Below are positions 1 through 7,788 of a DNA stretch of 13,957 nucleotides, piece after piece. A program made the position numbers and the translations under genes. A model generated the notes under the pieces. It did not search any database and was not told the DNA's origin. It worked only from the letters and a program-made list of their open reading frames with translations. Each line of letters opens with the position of its first letter. Within the stretch, counting starts at the first letter, position 1. This DNA comes from Flavobacteriaceae bacterium TMED81. Its GTDB lineage: Bacteria > Bacteroidota > Bacteroidia > Flavobacteriales > Flavobacteriaceae. The stretch lies in the NCBI GenBank assembly GCA_002171575.2, contig NHEI02000043.1, positions 1 to 13,957 on the forward strand. Reading direction: 5' to 3'.

Positions 1-584
1 TCGTTATAACGCATTGTCATGCCTGAACGAAATAAAATATCTTCAATCCACATATCTTCCTGTACTTCCGATGGGTTGAATTCTGTCTTTAAATCAATGT
101 CAAACAACTTGGCCGTAAACTGATAAACGGTCGCTCGCAATCCATTGCGATAGGTCTTGACCAAGGCATGCGGTGTAATCCCCGTTTCGCGATGAATCAG
201 CTTGACCAATATCTGTCCCTCTTTCCGCGTGAGCTTTTTTAATTCCTCTGAAAACTCTCCCTCCAAATACTTTTCAATCCTTTTGGCATAGCGCTTTTTT
301 TGGCGACGTTTATCCATTTGATCTAAACGCTCTTTAAGAGTTGAGAATCGCTCCGAGGCCAATTGTGCATAGGGATATACCTTGAGCACACGACGACGCA
401 ACAGCATGTATTTCTTCATTTCCTCAAAAGAATTGAGCTTGATGGGCTGATAAACAACCACCTCGTCCAATCCGATATAGGACTGCGGTGTCTTCTCACC
501 CGGCAGGATTACCATGGGTAAAGAATCCGTTTGTGCGTGGATTGACACGACAGACAAGCACAAAAACAACCAAGTCCATTTCAT
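1..584 (-). CDS. DUF4294 family secreted protein (partial, C-terminus off window)
   Basis: An open frame runs from an ATG at 584 down through base 1 with no stop, so 194 codons are visible and the 3' end lies outside the window. Residues 1-17 look like a Sec signal peptide (MKWTWLFLCLSVVSIHA), with likely cleavage before Gln18, so the product should be exported. After a region around LDEVVVYQPI there is a charged helical stretch (about 55-120). The conserved block that identifies DUF4294 follows: LVKLIHRETG near 126-135, a YRNGLRA segment, and EDMWIEDILF near 178-187. The family is restricted to Bacteroidota and its function is unknown to me. It is divergent from the M42 peptidase gene with 79 bases between the starts. 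I chose the 584 start because it gives the signal peptide. Family assignment is from remembered motif similarity, not a search. Confidence 0.85.
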   Translation of the reverse strand, partial: MKWTWLFLCLSVVSIHAQTDSLPMVILPGEKTPQSYIGLDEVVVYQPIKLNSFEEMKKYMLLRRRVLKVYPYAQLASERFSTLKERLDQMDKRRQKKRYAKRIEKYLEGEFSEELKKLTRKEGQILVKLIHRETGITPHALVKTYRNGLRATVYQFTAKLFDIDLKTEFNPSEVQEDMWIEDILFRSGMTMRYN

Positions 585-588
585 GCTT

Positions 589-596
589 CAAAAGTA
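589..596 (-). promoter_or_regulatory. Candidate -7 element for the DUF4294 gene
   Basis: The minus strand reads TACTTTTG, a perfect match to the Bacteroidota -7 consensus TANNTTTG, ending four bases before the ATG at 584. The nearest upstream TTG is 15 bases away, shorter than the usual 17-19. If used, the transcript would be almost leaderless, which makes this call weak. Confidence 0.25.
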
Positions 597-639
597 AACA
601 TTGCCAGAAAACAATACTGGTTCACAATCTTTAAAGTTG

Positions 640-647
640 TATTTTTA
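640..647 (+). promoter_or_regulatory. Candidate -7 element for the M42 peptidase gene
   Basis: TATTTTTA differs from TANNTTTG only at the last base and lies 16 bases before the ATG at 664. A TGG at 618-620, 19 bases upstream, is a poor -33 element. This is a plausible but weak promoter in the divergent region. Confidence 0.25.
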
Positions 648-663
648 CAAAAAATTATTTTAG

Positions 664-1755
664 ATGAAAAAATCGAATGTGCTGAATAAAAAGTCGATGC
701 GCTTTTTGGAAACCTATCTCAACAATCCCTCCCCCACTGGATATGAATGGGAAGGTCAAAAAATTTGGATGGACTATCTTAAACCATATGTTGATACCTT
801 TATTACGGATACGTATGGAACTGCTGTAGGCGTGATCAATCCAGATGCACCTTTTAAGGTGGTGATCGAAGCGCATTCAGATGAAATTTCATGGTATGTG
901 AACTATATCACTGAAAATGGACTCATACACGTGATCCGAAATGGGGGTTCAGACCATATGATTGCCCCTTCAAAATGGGTCAATATCCATACGAAAAAAG
1001 GAATCGTAAAAGGGGTTTTCGGTTGGCCTGCCATCCATACCCGTATGGCTGGTAAAGAGGATACGCCCAAGCTCGAAAACATCACGATTGATATCGGAGC
1101 GAAGGACAAAAAAGAAGTCGAAAAAATGGGCGTACACGTTGGATGTGTGATTACCTATCCAGATGCTTTTCATGTCCTCAACAAAGATAAGTTTGTGTGC
1201 CGTGCCCTCGACAACCGCGTCGGTGGATTTATGATTGCGGAAGTTGCACGTTTGCTGCATGAGAATCAAGTAAAACTTCCTTTTGGTCTTTACATTACGA
1301 ATTCCGTACAGGAAGAAATTGGATTGCGTGGTGCTGAAATGATCACACAGCGTATCCAGCCCAATGTGGCAATTGTAACCGACGTTTGTCATGACACCTC
1401 CACGCCGATGATTGACAAAAAGAAACAAGGTGATAATGTGATTGGAAAAGGACCTGTGATTTCCTATGCGCCTGCCATTCAGCAAAAACTACGCGATCGA
1501 ATTATCGAAACCGCAGAAAACAATAAAATTCCATTTCAACGTCATGCGTCATCACGCTACACAGGTACAGACACCGATGCCTTTGCCTATAGCAATGGCG
1601 GTGTGCCTTCTGCTTTGATTTCGTTACCGCTCCGGTATATGCACACCACAGTGGAAACTGTACACAAAGACGATGTGGAAAATGTCATTCGTTTGATTTA
1701 CGAAAGTGTCCAAACGATACAAAACGGAGAGACTTTTAGCTATTTTGACGCTTAA
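664..1755 (+). CDS. M42 family metallo-aminopeptidase (glutamyl aminopeptidase/TET-like)
   Basis: This 363-residue protein has the two-metal site expected of MEROPS family M42. His71 and Asp73 lie in EAHSDEI, Asp183 in ALDNRVGG, the catalytic Glu217 and Glu218 in VQEEIGLRGA, Asp240 in VTDV, and His327 in YMHTTVE. Spacing and length fit the TET aminopeptidases, which form large cytoplasmic dodecamers and trim the N-termini of short peptides. There is no signal peptide, consistent with a cytosolic role. M42 members are often misannotated as endoglucanases or cellulases; nothing here supports that. The ATG at 664 is the first in frame, preceded by a TAG and an AT-rich leader without a Shine-Dalgarno site. 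Its 3' end overlaps the convergent acs gene by 20 bases. The exact residue preference (Glu/Asp versus Leu/Lys) cannot be read from the sequence. Confidence 0.95.
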   Translation: MKKSNVLNKKSMRFLETYLNNPSPTGYEWEGQKIWMDYLKPYVDTFITDTYGTAVGVINPDAPFKVVIEAHSDEISWYVNYITENGLIHVIRNGGSDHMIAPSKWVNIHTKKGIVKGVFGWPAIHTRMAGKEDTPKLENITIDIGAKDKKEVEKMGVHVGCVITYPDAFHVLNKDKFVCRALDNRVGGFMIAEVARLLHENQVKLPFGLYITNSVQEEIGLRGAEMITQRIQPNVAIVTDVCHDTSTPMIDKKKQGDNVIGKGPVISYAPAIQQKLRDRIIETAENNKIPFQRHASSRYTGTDTDAFAYSNGGVPSALISLPLRYMHTTVETVHKDDVENVIRLIYESVQTIQNGETFSYFDA

Positions 1756-3616
1756 TCTCCTCGACTATTTCTGGGTTTAACAAAGTGGAGATATCCCCCA
1801 ATTGGTCATGTTCACCAGCAGCGAGTTTGCGTAAGATTCTGCGCATAATTTTCCCACTGCGTGTTTTGGGTAGTCCGCTGACAACCAAAATCCGATCTGG
1901 CTTGGCAATCGGACCTATCGTTTTGGCGACCTCCTCTCGGATTTCTTTTTCAATGGTACTAGAGTCAACGCCCATATCCCGTACAATAACATAGGCACAA
2001 AGGGCATTTCCTTTGATATCATGTGGAAACCCAACAACTGCACTTTCGACCACTTCAGAGTGCTCGTTGATGGCATTCTCAATCGGTGCCGTACCCAAAT
2101 TGTGACCAGAAACAATGACCACATCATCAACTCGTCCTGTGATGCGATAGTTCCCCTCCGCATCTCTTAAGGCACCATCGCCAGGAAAATAATAGCCCGG
2201 ATAGGCACTGAAATACACATTTTTATATCGCTCGTAATCTCCCCAAATGGTGCGGGCAATCGATGGCCAAGGATGCTTAATCGCTAAAATTCCTTCGCCC
2301 TCCCCTTCAATTTCATCGCCTTCATTGTTTAGAAGCACCGCTTGAACCCCCGGCATGGGTAAGGTTGCAAAGGTTGGCTTTTGTGGCGTCACCCCAGCCA
2401 AGGAACTAATGAGTATCCCGCCAGTTTCAGTTTGCCACCAAGTATCTACGATCGGACAATTGTGCTTCCCAACATGCTCGTCGTACCAATGCCATGCTTC
2501 GGCATTGATGGGTTCGCCTACAGAACCCAATACTTTTAATGAGGACAAGTCATGCTTTTCAACAAGTGATGTGGGGTGTTTTTCCAGCGCACGAATGGCG
2601 GTTGGTGCTGTGTAAAAATGGGTGATTTTATGCTTGGCACAAACCTCCCAAAAGCGATCAAAAGCTGGGTAAGACGGCACACCTTCAAACATGACCGAAG
2701 TCGCTCCATTGGCCAAAGGACCATAAACTATATAGGAGTGCCCTGTGATCCAACCGATATCTGCTGTACACCAATACACATCGTTGGGCTGACACTGAAA
2801 CACATTTTTAAAGGTGTATGCTGTATAAACCATATAGCCCCCACAAGTGTGTACCATCCCTTTTGGTTTGCCCGTAGAACCAGAAGTGTAGAGGATAAAC
2901 AACGGATCTTCGCTGTCCATCACTTCAACTGGGCAATTGTCATCGACTTTTTCCAACTCTTCATGCCACCATTTATCTGTGGAGTTCCATTGTACTTCTT
3001 GCTGGGTACGTTGAAGAACCAAACAACAGTTGACCGTTGAACAAGAGACCAATGCCTCATCAGCAATTTCCTTTAGTGCAATGGTTTTGGAACCACGAAA
3101 GCCCCCATCGGCTGTGAGCAGCATGCTACATGAAGCATCATTGATGCGTGCAGCGAGAGCCGTTGCCGAAAAGCCCGCAAAGACAACCGAGTGAATTGCC
3201 CCAATGCGCGCGCAAGCCAAAACAGCAATGGCTAACTCTGGCACCATGGGCATGTAGATACAAATGCGATCTCCCTTTTTGGCACCATTGGCCTTGAGCA
3301 TATTGGCGGTTTGACAAACCCGTTTATGAAGTTTTTTATAGGAGATGTGTTGGGCCGTCTCAGTTGGGTCATTGGGTTCAAAAAGAATAGCGGTCTTGTT
3401 TGGCTGGGTTTCGATATAGCGGTCAAGACAGTTCTCGGTTATGTTGAGTTTACCGCCGACAAACCATTTGATTTCCGGTTTTGAAAAGTCAAAGTCAAGG
3501 GTTTGTTTCCAAGGCGATTTCCATTGAAATTCACTGGCGATTTCACTCCAGAACGTATCTGGGTTTTCTTTGGCCTGTGCGGATGTCACTTTAAATTCTG
3601 ATAATGAGTTGATCAT
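1736..3616 (-). CDS. acs: Acetyl-CoA synthetase (AMP-forming acetate-CoA ligase)
   Basis: This 626-residue member of the ANL adenylate-forming superfamily converts acetate, ATP and CoA to acetyl-CoA via acetyl-AMP in the cytoplasm. The P-loop-like YTSGSTGKPKG is at 243-253, DTWWQTETGG (A5) at 391-400, the hinge region GRVDDVVIVSGHNLGT at about 494-509, and PKTRSGKIMRR at 583-593. Lys589 matches the lysine that is needed for adenylation and that is inactivated by acetylation in well-studied Acs proteins. The Trp near 397 in other numbering corresponds here to the WWQTE block, typical of acetate rather than longer acids. The length is slightly below the 652 of E. coli. It lies 40 bases downstream of the LysE gene on the same strand and is probably the last gene of that run. 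No sigma-54 or catabolite site is obvious. Confidence 0.97.
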   Translation of the reverse strand: MINSLSEFKVTSAQAKENPDTFWSEIASEFQWKSPWKQTLDFDFSKPEIKWFVGGKLNITENCLDRYIETQPNKTAILFEPNDPTETAQHISYKKLHKRVCQTANMLKANGAKKGDRICIYMPMVPELAIAVLACARIGAIHSVVFAGFSATALAARINDASCSMLLTADGGFRGSKTIALKEIADEALVSCSTVNCCLVLQRTQQEVQWNSTDKWWHEELEKVDDNCPVEVMDSEDPLFILYTSGSTGKPKGMVHTCGGYMVYTAYTFKNVFQCQPNDVYWCTADIGWITGHSYIVYGPLANGATSVMFEGVPSYPAFDRFWEVCAKHKITHFYTAPTAIRALEKHPTSLVEKHDLSSLKVLGSVGEPINAEAWHWYDEHVGKHNCPIVDTWWQTETGGILISSLAGVTPQKPTFATLPMPGVQAVLLNNEGDEIEGEGEGILAIKHPWPSIARTIWGDYERYKNVYFSAYPGYYFPGDGALRDAEGNYRITGRVDDVVIVSGHNLGTAPIENAINEHSEVVESAVVGFPHDIKGNALCAYVIVRDMGVDSSTIEKEIREEVAKTIGPIAKPDRILVVSGLPKTRSGKIMRRILRKLAAGEHDQLGDISTLLNPEIVEEIKRQNS

Positions 3617-3656
3617 GGTTATTATTTAGCAACCTAATTTACATAATTCTAGGGTT

Positions 3657-4283
3657 TTAGAGAATTAATATTATGAAGCCAATCCCAATCAGTAACACCC
3701 CAAAGAATTGTTGTATTGTTTTCTCATAACGCTTTAGAGTAGTTGTAAAGCGCGGATGAGAAATCAGTAGAGCGACTAACGAAAACCATAAGATGGTTGT
3801 CACTACAAGCAGCACTGCAATCACCACCAAATTCAACTCGCCAACCGTTGGGTTGAGCATGGTCGAAAACAAACTCAGAAAAAAAAGCGTGGCATTCGGG
3901 TTTAGGACATTGGTGATAAAACCAATACGGACTGCACGGAATGGAGAAATACGACTTGAGGCAGTTGCGGTTTCTTGCCCTATCTGACTCTGAAAAATCC
4001 GCAAGGATTGAAAGCCAATCAACAACAGATAGAAAGCTCCAAGGTATTGAATGACTATAAAGATTAGTTCATTGTTGGCAATCAACCATGACAATCCAAA
4101 AACAGCATAACTTATATGGACACAAATCCCAAGTCCAAAGCCCAGTGCAGTGTAAATCCCAATCGTTCGTGAATACAACAAGGAATTGCGACAGGCCACC
4201 ACAAAGTCGGGGCCAGGGCTAACCAATGCGACCAGATGGATCAGACCAACAGTTGCGATGAGTCCAAAATCAAGCACCTGCAC
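3657..4283 (-). CDS. LysE/RhtB family amino-acid exporter
   Basis: This is a 208-residue, very hydrophobic inner-membrane protein with about six predicted membrane segments. Two LysE-superfamily signatures are present: VSPGPDFV at 21-28 near the end of the first helix, and NVLNPNATLFFLSLF at 125-139. Family members export amino acids or related small metabolites using the proton gradient; the substrate here is unknown. The start is a GTG at 4283, immediately after the TAA of the M3 peptidase gene and in the same frame; a second GTG two codons later is equally possible. No earlier start can exist because of that TAA. Translation is probably coupled to the peptidase gene. An exporter downstream of a peptidase could remove excess amino acids from peptide breakdown, but that is inference from position only. 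Confidence 0.9.
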   Translation of the reverse strand: MQVLDFGLIATVGLIHLVALVSPGPDFVVACRNSLLYSRTIGIYTALGFGLGICVHISYAVFGLSWLIANNELIFIVIQYLGAFYLLLIGFQSLRIFQSQIGQETATASSRISPFRAVRIGFITNVLNPNATLFFLSLFSTMLNPTVGELNLVVIAVLLVVTTILWFSLVALLISHPRFTTTLKRYEKTIQQFFGVLLIGIGFIILIL

Positions 4284-6410
4284 TTATTTGGTCGGAAAGC
4301 CCCTTGCTCGCAACAAGGCATTGACATCTGCATCCCGACCTCTAAACAAACGATAGGCCTCGTTGGGATCGATAGAATTGCGAGGTGCAAAAAGGTATTT
4401 GACCAACTTGTCTGCCAAGTCCTCATCATAATAGCCGCCTGGTGCTTGGGCAAAAGCTTCTGAGGCATCGGCAGTCAGCACATCGGCCCACATATAGCCG
4501 TAATAGGCGGTAGCATAGCCCTCGCCAGAGAATACGTGTCCAAAATGAGGCGTGCGGTGCCGCATGGGAAGTTCTTTTGGCATATTTAACTCAGCCAAAG
4601 TTTCTTTTTCAAAAACTCCGACATCCATCCTCGTTGGATCTGCCAAGTGTATTTTCATATCGATCAATGCGGAAGCGAGATATTCGGTTGTCGCAAAGCC
4701 CTGATTAAAAGTCGCTGCGTTTTTGATTTTAGCGACCAACTCATCTGGCATTGGCTCGCCGGTTTCTGCGTGGAGCAGATAGTTGTCAATCACCTCGTCG
4801 GTTGAGAGCCAACGCTCGAGCAGTTGAGACTGAAACTCCGTATAATCACGAACCCCACCATTAAGCGTTGGGTAGCGCACTTCTGAAGAAAAGAAATGGA
4901 GTGCATGTCCAAATTCGTGAAAGAAGGTAATCGCATCATCCCACGAAATCAGTAATGGCTCGCCAGGTGCGGGCTTGACAAAATTGGAGTTGTTAGAGGC
5001 CAACACATTTATTTTACCGTCAAAGTTGATATGGCTGCGGTAGGTGGTTGCCCATGCCCCTGACCGTTTGCCCTCTCTCGCATAGGGGTCGAGATACCAT
5101 AATCCAATGTGATTGCCAGTTGTGATGTCTGTCACATCCCAAACCTTAACGTCCTCATGAAAGACGGGTACACTGCCCTCAGGAACAGGATTAAAGGCAT
5201 AGTTAAACAATCGACCTGCCACATAATGCATGGCATCGGTTAGCTCATCGAGTTGAAGATACTGCTTGACCTCCTCAGAGTTGAGATCGTATTTTGCGCG
5301 GCGTACCTTTTCGGCATAAAAGCGATAATCCCACGGTTCGATGGTAATCTGATCTCCACTTTGATCGGCAATGGCTTGCATATCGGCAACTTCTTCCGCA
5401 ACACGCGCAATGGCTGCTGGCCAAACGGTTTCCATCAACTGGAGTGCGTTGGCTGGGTTCTTCGCCATACGGTCTTGCAAGCGCCATGTGGGATAATCGG
5501 GATATTCCAAGAGTTCTACTCGCTCTCGGCGTAATTTTAGAATCTTAGCAATAATTGCTTTGTTATCATGTTCGTCATTATTGTCACCTCGCGAATAGTA
5601 GTTGGTCCAAACGATTTTACGTTGATCGCGTTCGGTTGAAGATGTCAAAAACGGATCCATAGAAGACCGCGTATTGGTCACTGCGTATTTCCCCTCTTGC
5701 CCTTTGTCTGTGGCAGTACGAGCAGCGGATTTGATATAGCCCTCGGACAGTCCACCCAATTGGTCTTTTGTCAAATAAGTGACATAATTTTCCTCATCGT
5801 GGAGCACGTTGTTTGAAAAGGTTGTGTATAGAGATGAAAGTTCACGATTTATATCGGCATATCGAGCTTTGGATACAGAGTCCAAGGTCGCACCATTCAT
5901 TTCAAAACGCTTATAGGTAAGTTCCACAACACGCTGTTGGTCATCTTCCAAAGGGTTTTCTTGCGAGCGCTCATAAATCGTTTTAATCCTTGAAAACAAA
6001 CGTTGGTTTTGCGTAATTTTGGCGCTGTAATCTGCAAATTGGGGAGCGAGTGCCACATCAATTTCTCTAAACGCTGGTGTGGAGATATTGCTTCTTAAAA
6101 TCCCGTAATAGCGAAATGCACGGTCGAGTGCTGCACCAGATCGCTCCATTCCGACAATCGTATTTTCAAAATTGGGTGCTTCGGGGTTGTTGGCTATGGA
6201 TTCAATTTCAGCTAAGCTAAGCTCCATTCCAGTGACCATCGCATCTTCCACATCGGCAATATCGATTTGGTCAAAAGCAGGCAGACCACCATAGGGCCCT
6301 GTCCACTCTTGTAGTAAAGGGTTATTTACTCCTGTCTTGGATGTACAAGAGGTAATGAATACACAGCCCAAAAGCATGGGTGCGTACTTGAATAATTTTT
6401 GAATTGACAT
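4284..6410 (-). CDS. M3 family oligopeptidase (Dcp-like), lipoprotein
   Basis: This is a 708-residue zinc metallopeptidase of the M3 family (dipeptidyl carboxypeptidase, oligopeptidase A and thimet group). The zinc site HEFGH is at 498-502 (catalytic Glu499), and the third ligand is probably Glu525 in DYTEFQSQ. The C-terminal substrate-binding block around HVFSGEGYATAYYGYMWA (625-642) resembles the HLFSGDGYAAGYYSYMWA of Dcp. Residues 1-22 form a lipoprotein signal with lipobox ITSC, so Cys22 would be lipidated. The enzyme should therefore be attached to a membrane outside the cytoplasm, where it can cleave short peptides. Many Flavobacteriia carry such lipoprotein M3 enzymes. The ATG at 6410 is chosen because it begins the signal peptide. 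It is followed directly by the LysE exporter gene. Whether it is a carboxydipeptidase or an endo-oligopeptidase is not decidable here. Confidence 0.95.
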   Translation of the reverse strand: MSIQKLFKYAPMLLGCVFITSCTSKTGVNNPLLQEWTGPYGGLPAFDQIDIADVEDAMVTGMELSLAEIESIANNPEAPNFENTIVGMERSGAALDRAFRYYGILRSNISTPAFREIDVALAPQFADYSAKITQNQRLFSRIKTIYERSQENPLEDDQQRVVELTYKRFEMNGATLDSVSKARYADINRELSSLYTTFSNNVLHDEENYVTYLTKDQLGGLSEGYIKSAARTATDKGQEGKYAVTNTRSSMDPFLTSSTERDQRKIVWTNYYSRGDNNDEHDNKAIIAKILKLRRERVELLEYPDYPTWRLQDRMAKNPANALQLMETVWPAAIARVAEEVADMQAIADQSGDQITIEPWDYRFYAEKVRRAKYDLNSEEVKQYLQLDELTDAMHYVAGRLFNYAFNPVPEGSVPVFHEDVKVWDVTDITTGNHIGLWYLDPYAREGKRSGAWATTYRSHINFDGKINVLASNNSNFVKPAPGEPLLISWDDAITFFHEFGHALHFFSSEVRYPTLNGGVRDYTEFQSQLLERWLSTDEVIDNYLLHAETGEPMPDELVAKIKNAATFNQGFATTEYLASALIDMKIHLADPTRMDVGVFEKETLAELNMPKELPMRHRTPHFGHVFSGEGYATAYYGYMWADVLTADASEAFAQAPGGYYDEDLADKLVKYLFAPRNSIDPNEAYRLFRGRDADVNALLRARGFPTK

Positions 6411-6437
6411 CGTCGTTCTTTTAGAATTGTGAACTTA

Positions 6438-6468
6438 CAAAAATTGATGAAATTATTCAGTAGACCAA
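6438..6468 (-). promoter_or_regulatory. Candidate promoter for the M3 - LysE - acs run
   Basis: On the minus strand a TTG (6466-6468) is followed after 20 bases by AATTTTTG (6438-6445), one base off the TANNTTTG -7 consensus. It sits just downstream of the hairpin terminator at 6492-6525 and would give a leader of about 20 bases before the ATG at 6410. The spacing is one base longer than usual. Confidence 0.35.
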
Positions 6469-6491
6469 TTGTTAACCTAGTTTCCTGTTGC

Positions 6492-6525
6492 AAAAAAAGG
6501 CTATGTCCGCTGTGCGCAGCAGACA
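6492..6525 (-). terminator. Intrinsic terminator after the pyrD region
   Basis: Read on the minus strand, TGTCTGCTG (6517-6525) pairs with CAGCGGACA (6504-6512), a nine-pair stem with one G-U pair and a CGCA loop. After five bases (TAGCC) comes a run of seven T (6492-6498). The hairpin overlaps the last codons of the frameshifted small gene and would end transcripts coming from pyrD before the M3 promoter. The gap between stem and T-run is a little long for an ideal terminator. Confidence 0.5.
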
Positions 6526-6712
6526 ATGAAAACAACGATTACCGCTCCGACTAAACTTGCCGCCAGTGAAAACTGATTTGGGTCAATTGCCAAACTTCCA
6601 ATAAACGAACCAACTACACTAAAAATGTAGAGGGAACGTATTTTAATTTGGAAAAATTATTGAAAAGAAAGGCAATGATTAGACCAGTTAGAGCCATAGA
6701 TAGATAAATCAT
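6501..6712 (-). pseudogene. Frameshifted small membrane protein gene, YeaQ/GlsB-like
   Basis: From an ATG at 6712 one frame reads MIYLSMALTGLIIAFLFNNF and continues through ...KLKYVPSTF to a TAG at 6614-6616 (32 residues). Directly where it ends, another frame reads SVVGSFIGSLAIDPNQFSLA and then ASLVGAVIVVFIVCC to a TAG at 6501. Adding one T to the T5 run at 6621-6625 joins both parts into a 70-residue protein with hydrophobic segments at both ends. The pattern of Gly-rich helices around GSFIGSL and FSLAASLVGAVI resembles the YeaQ/YmgE/GlsB (transglycosylase-associated) small membrane proteins. The second half has no start codon of its own. It lies 50 bases downstream of pyrD, and its end overlaps the terminator. 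It may be a true pseudogene, a slippage-dependent gene or a homopolymer sequencing error. The family assignment is tentative. Confidence 0.5.
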
Positions 6713-6762
6713 AACAATAAGATTAGGGTTAATACTTTGTAAATATAGAAAATATATTGTTT

Positions 6763-7776
6763 CTACAAAGCTTTGAGAATACGTTTCACCACGCCAGGCC
6801 CTTCATAGACAAAGCCCGTATAGATTTGAAGTAAAGATGCGCCTGCTTCTAGCTTGTCAATCGCATCTTGAGGAGTCTGAATGCCTCCAACTCCAATGAT
6901 CGGAAAGCTACCTTTGCTGGTTGTGTGTAGAAAGCGAATCACATCTGTGCTTCGATTCGTGAGGGGCTTTCCACTCAATCCACCTGTTTCTGCGCAAATC
7001 GCAGAGTCGCTTTGAAGTCCATTTCGGGCAATCGTTGTGTTGGTAGCGATGATACCATCGATCTTGGTGTCAGAAACAATATCAATGATATCCAACAATT
7101 GGGTGTCGGTCAAATCAGGGGAGATTTTTAACAAGATGGGCTTGGGATTTTGGTGCTTCTGGTTTTCTGCCTGTAGGGTTTGTAGCAGAGTCGTAAGTGG
7201 TTTTTTCTCTTGCAGGTCACGTAAGTTTGGCGTGTTTGGCGAACTGACATTCACAACAAAATAATCGACATGAGGAAATAAGGCATCAAAACAAAAGAGA
7301 TAATCTTCAGTAGCTTGGTCGTTTGGTGTCGTTTTGTTTTTGCCGATATTGCCCCCTATAATCACATTTTTATTCTTTTTTAACCTCGAAATTGCTGCAT
7401 CAACGCCTTGGTTATTAAACCCCATCCGATTGATGATCCCCTGATCAGCTAACAATCGAAAAAGGCGCTTTTTGGGGTTTCCGTCTTGAGGTTTTGGCGT
7501 AAGGGTTCCGATTTCAATAAAGCCAAATCCAAAATTGGAAAGCTCTTTATACAGCTTGGCGTCTTTATCAAAACCGGCAGCGAGACCAATTGGGTTTGGA
7601 AAACGAATGCCAAATACATGGCGTTCCAGTTTGGCCTTATTTATGGAATACAAACGACGAACCAAGGCCCCAACAAAAGGGATTTTATGAACGAGTCGGA
7701 TTGATGCAAAAGAGAAATGGTGAACACTCTCCGCGTCGAATAAAAACAAAATGGGTCTAATGAGTTGTTTGTACAC
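6763..7776 (-). CDS. pyrD: Dihydroorotate dehydrogenase (quinone), class 2
   Basis: This 337-residue FMN enzyme oxidises dihydroorotate to orotate in pyrimidine synthesis and passes electrons to membrane quinones. Residues 1-43 carry the N-terminal helices typical of class 2 enzymes, which sit on the inner face of the membrane and form the quinone tunnel. FMN and active-site blocks follow: GLAAGFDKDA at 64-73, NRMGFNNQG at 116-124, VNVSSPNTPNLR at 175-186 with the catalytic base Ser179, Lys217 in LLKISPDL, TNTT at 245-248, GGLSGKPL at 265-272 and GVGGI at 295-299. Length is nearly identical to E. coli PyrD (336). The start is a GTG at 7776. It is forced, because an in-frame TGA lies two codons upstream and no ATG is nearby. 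A hairpin terminator ends only 11 bases upstream, so its transcription start is a puzzle. Confidence 0.97.
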   Translation of the reverse strand: MYKQLIRPILFLFDAESVHHFSFASIRLVHKIPFVGALVRRLYSINKAKLERHVFGIRFPNPIGLAAGFDKDAKLYKELSNFGFGFIEIGTLTPKPQDGNPKKRLFRLLADQGIINRMGFNNQGVDAAISRLKKNKNVIIGGNIGKNKTTPNDQATEDYLFCFDALFPHVDYFVVNVSSPNTPNLRDLQEKKPLTTLLQTLQAENQKHQNPKPILLKISPDLTDTQLLDIIDIVSDTKIDGIIATNTTIARNGLQSDSAICAETGGLSGKPLTNRSTDVIRFLHTTSKGSFPIIGVGGIQTPQDAIDKLEAGASLLQIYTGFVYEGPGVVKRILKAL

Positions 7777-7780
7777 CTTT

Positions 7781-7788
7781 CAAGTATA
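7781..7788 (-). promoter_or_regulatory. Weak candidate -7 element for pyrD
   Basis: TATACTTG matches TANNTTTG except for one base and ends four bases before the GTG at 7776. It begins within the T-run of the upstream terminator, and there is no TTG at the proper distance. It is the only -7-like sequence between terminator and pyrD, so it is listed with low confidence. Confidence 0.2.

Noticed and set aside
970..1485. 171-codon open frame on the minus strand inside the M42 gene
   Set aside because: It lies fully antisense to a gene with an intact metal site, has low-complexity aromatic-rich composition and resembles no family.
664..1755. Cellulase/endoglucanase function for the M42 protein
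   Set aside because: This is a common legacy annotation of M42 members; the residues seen are those of a two-metal aminopeptidase and no glycosidase motif is present.
2576..3040. 154-codon open frame on the plus strand inside acs
   Set aside because: Antisense shadow of a strongly conserved enzyme; no start signal and a Cys/His-rich random-looking product.
3617..3656. Separate promoter for acs in the 40-base gap after the LysE gene
   Set aside because: No TANNTTTG-like element with a suitable TTG is present; co-transcription with the upstream genes is simpler.
6411..6500. Possible further small gene upstream of the M3 peptidase
   Set aside because: No open frame of note with a start codon; the stretch is explained by a candidate promoter and the terminator T-run.
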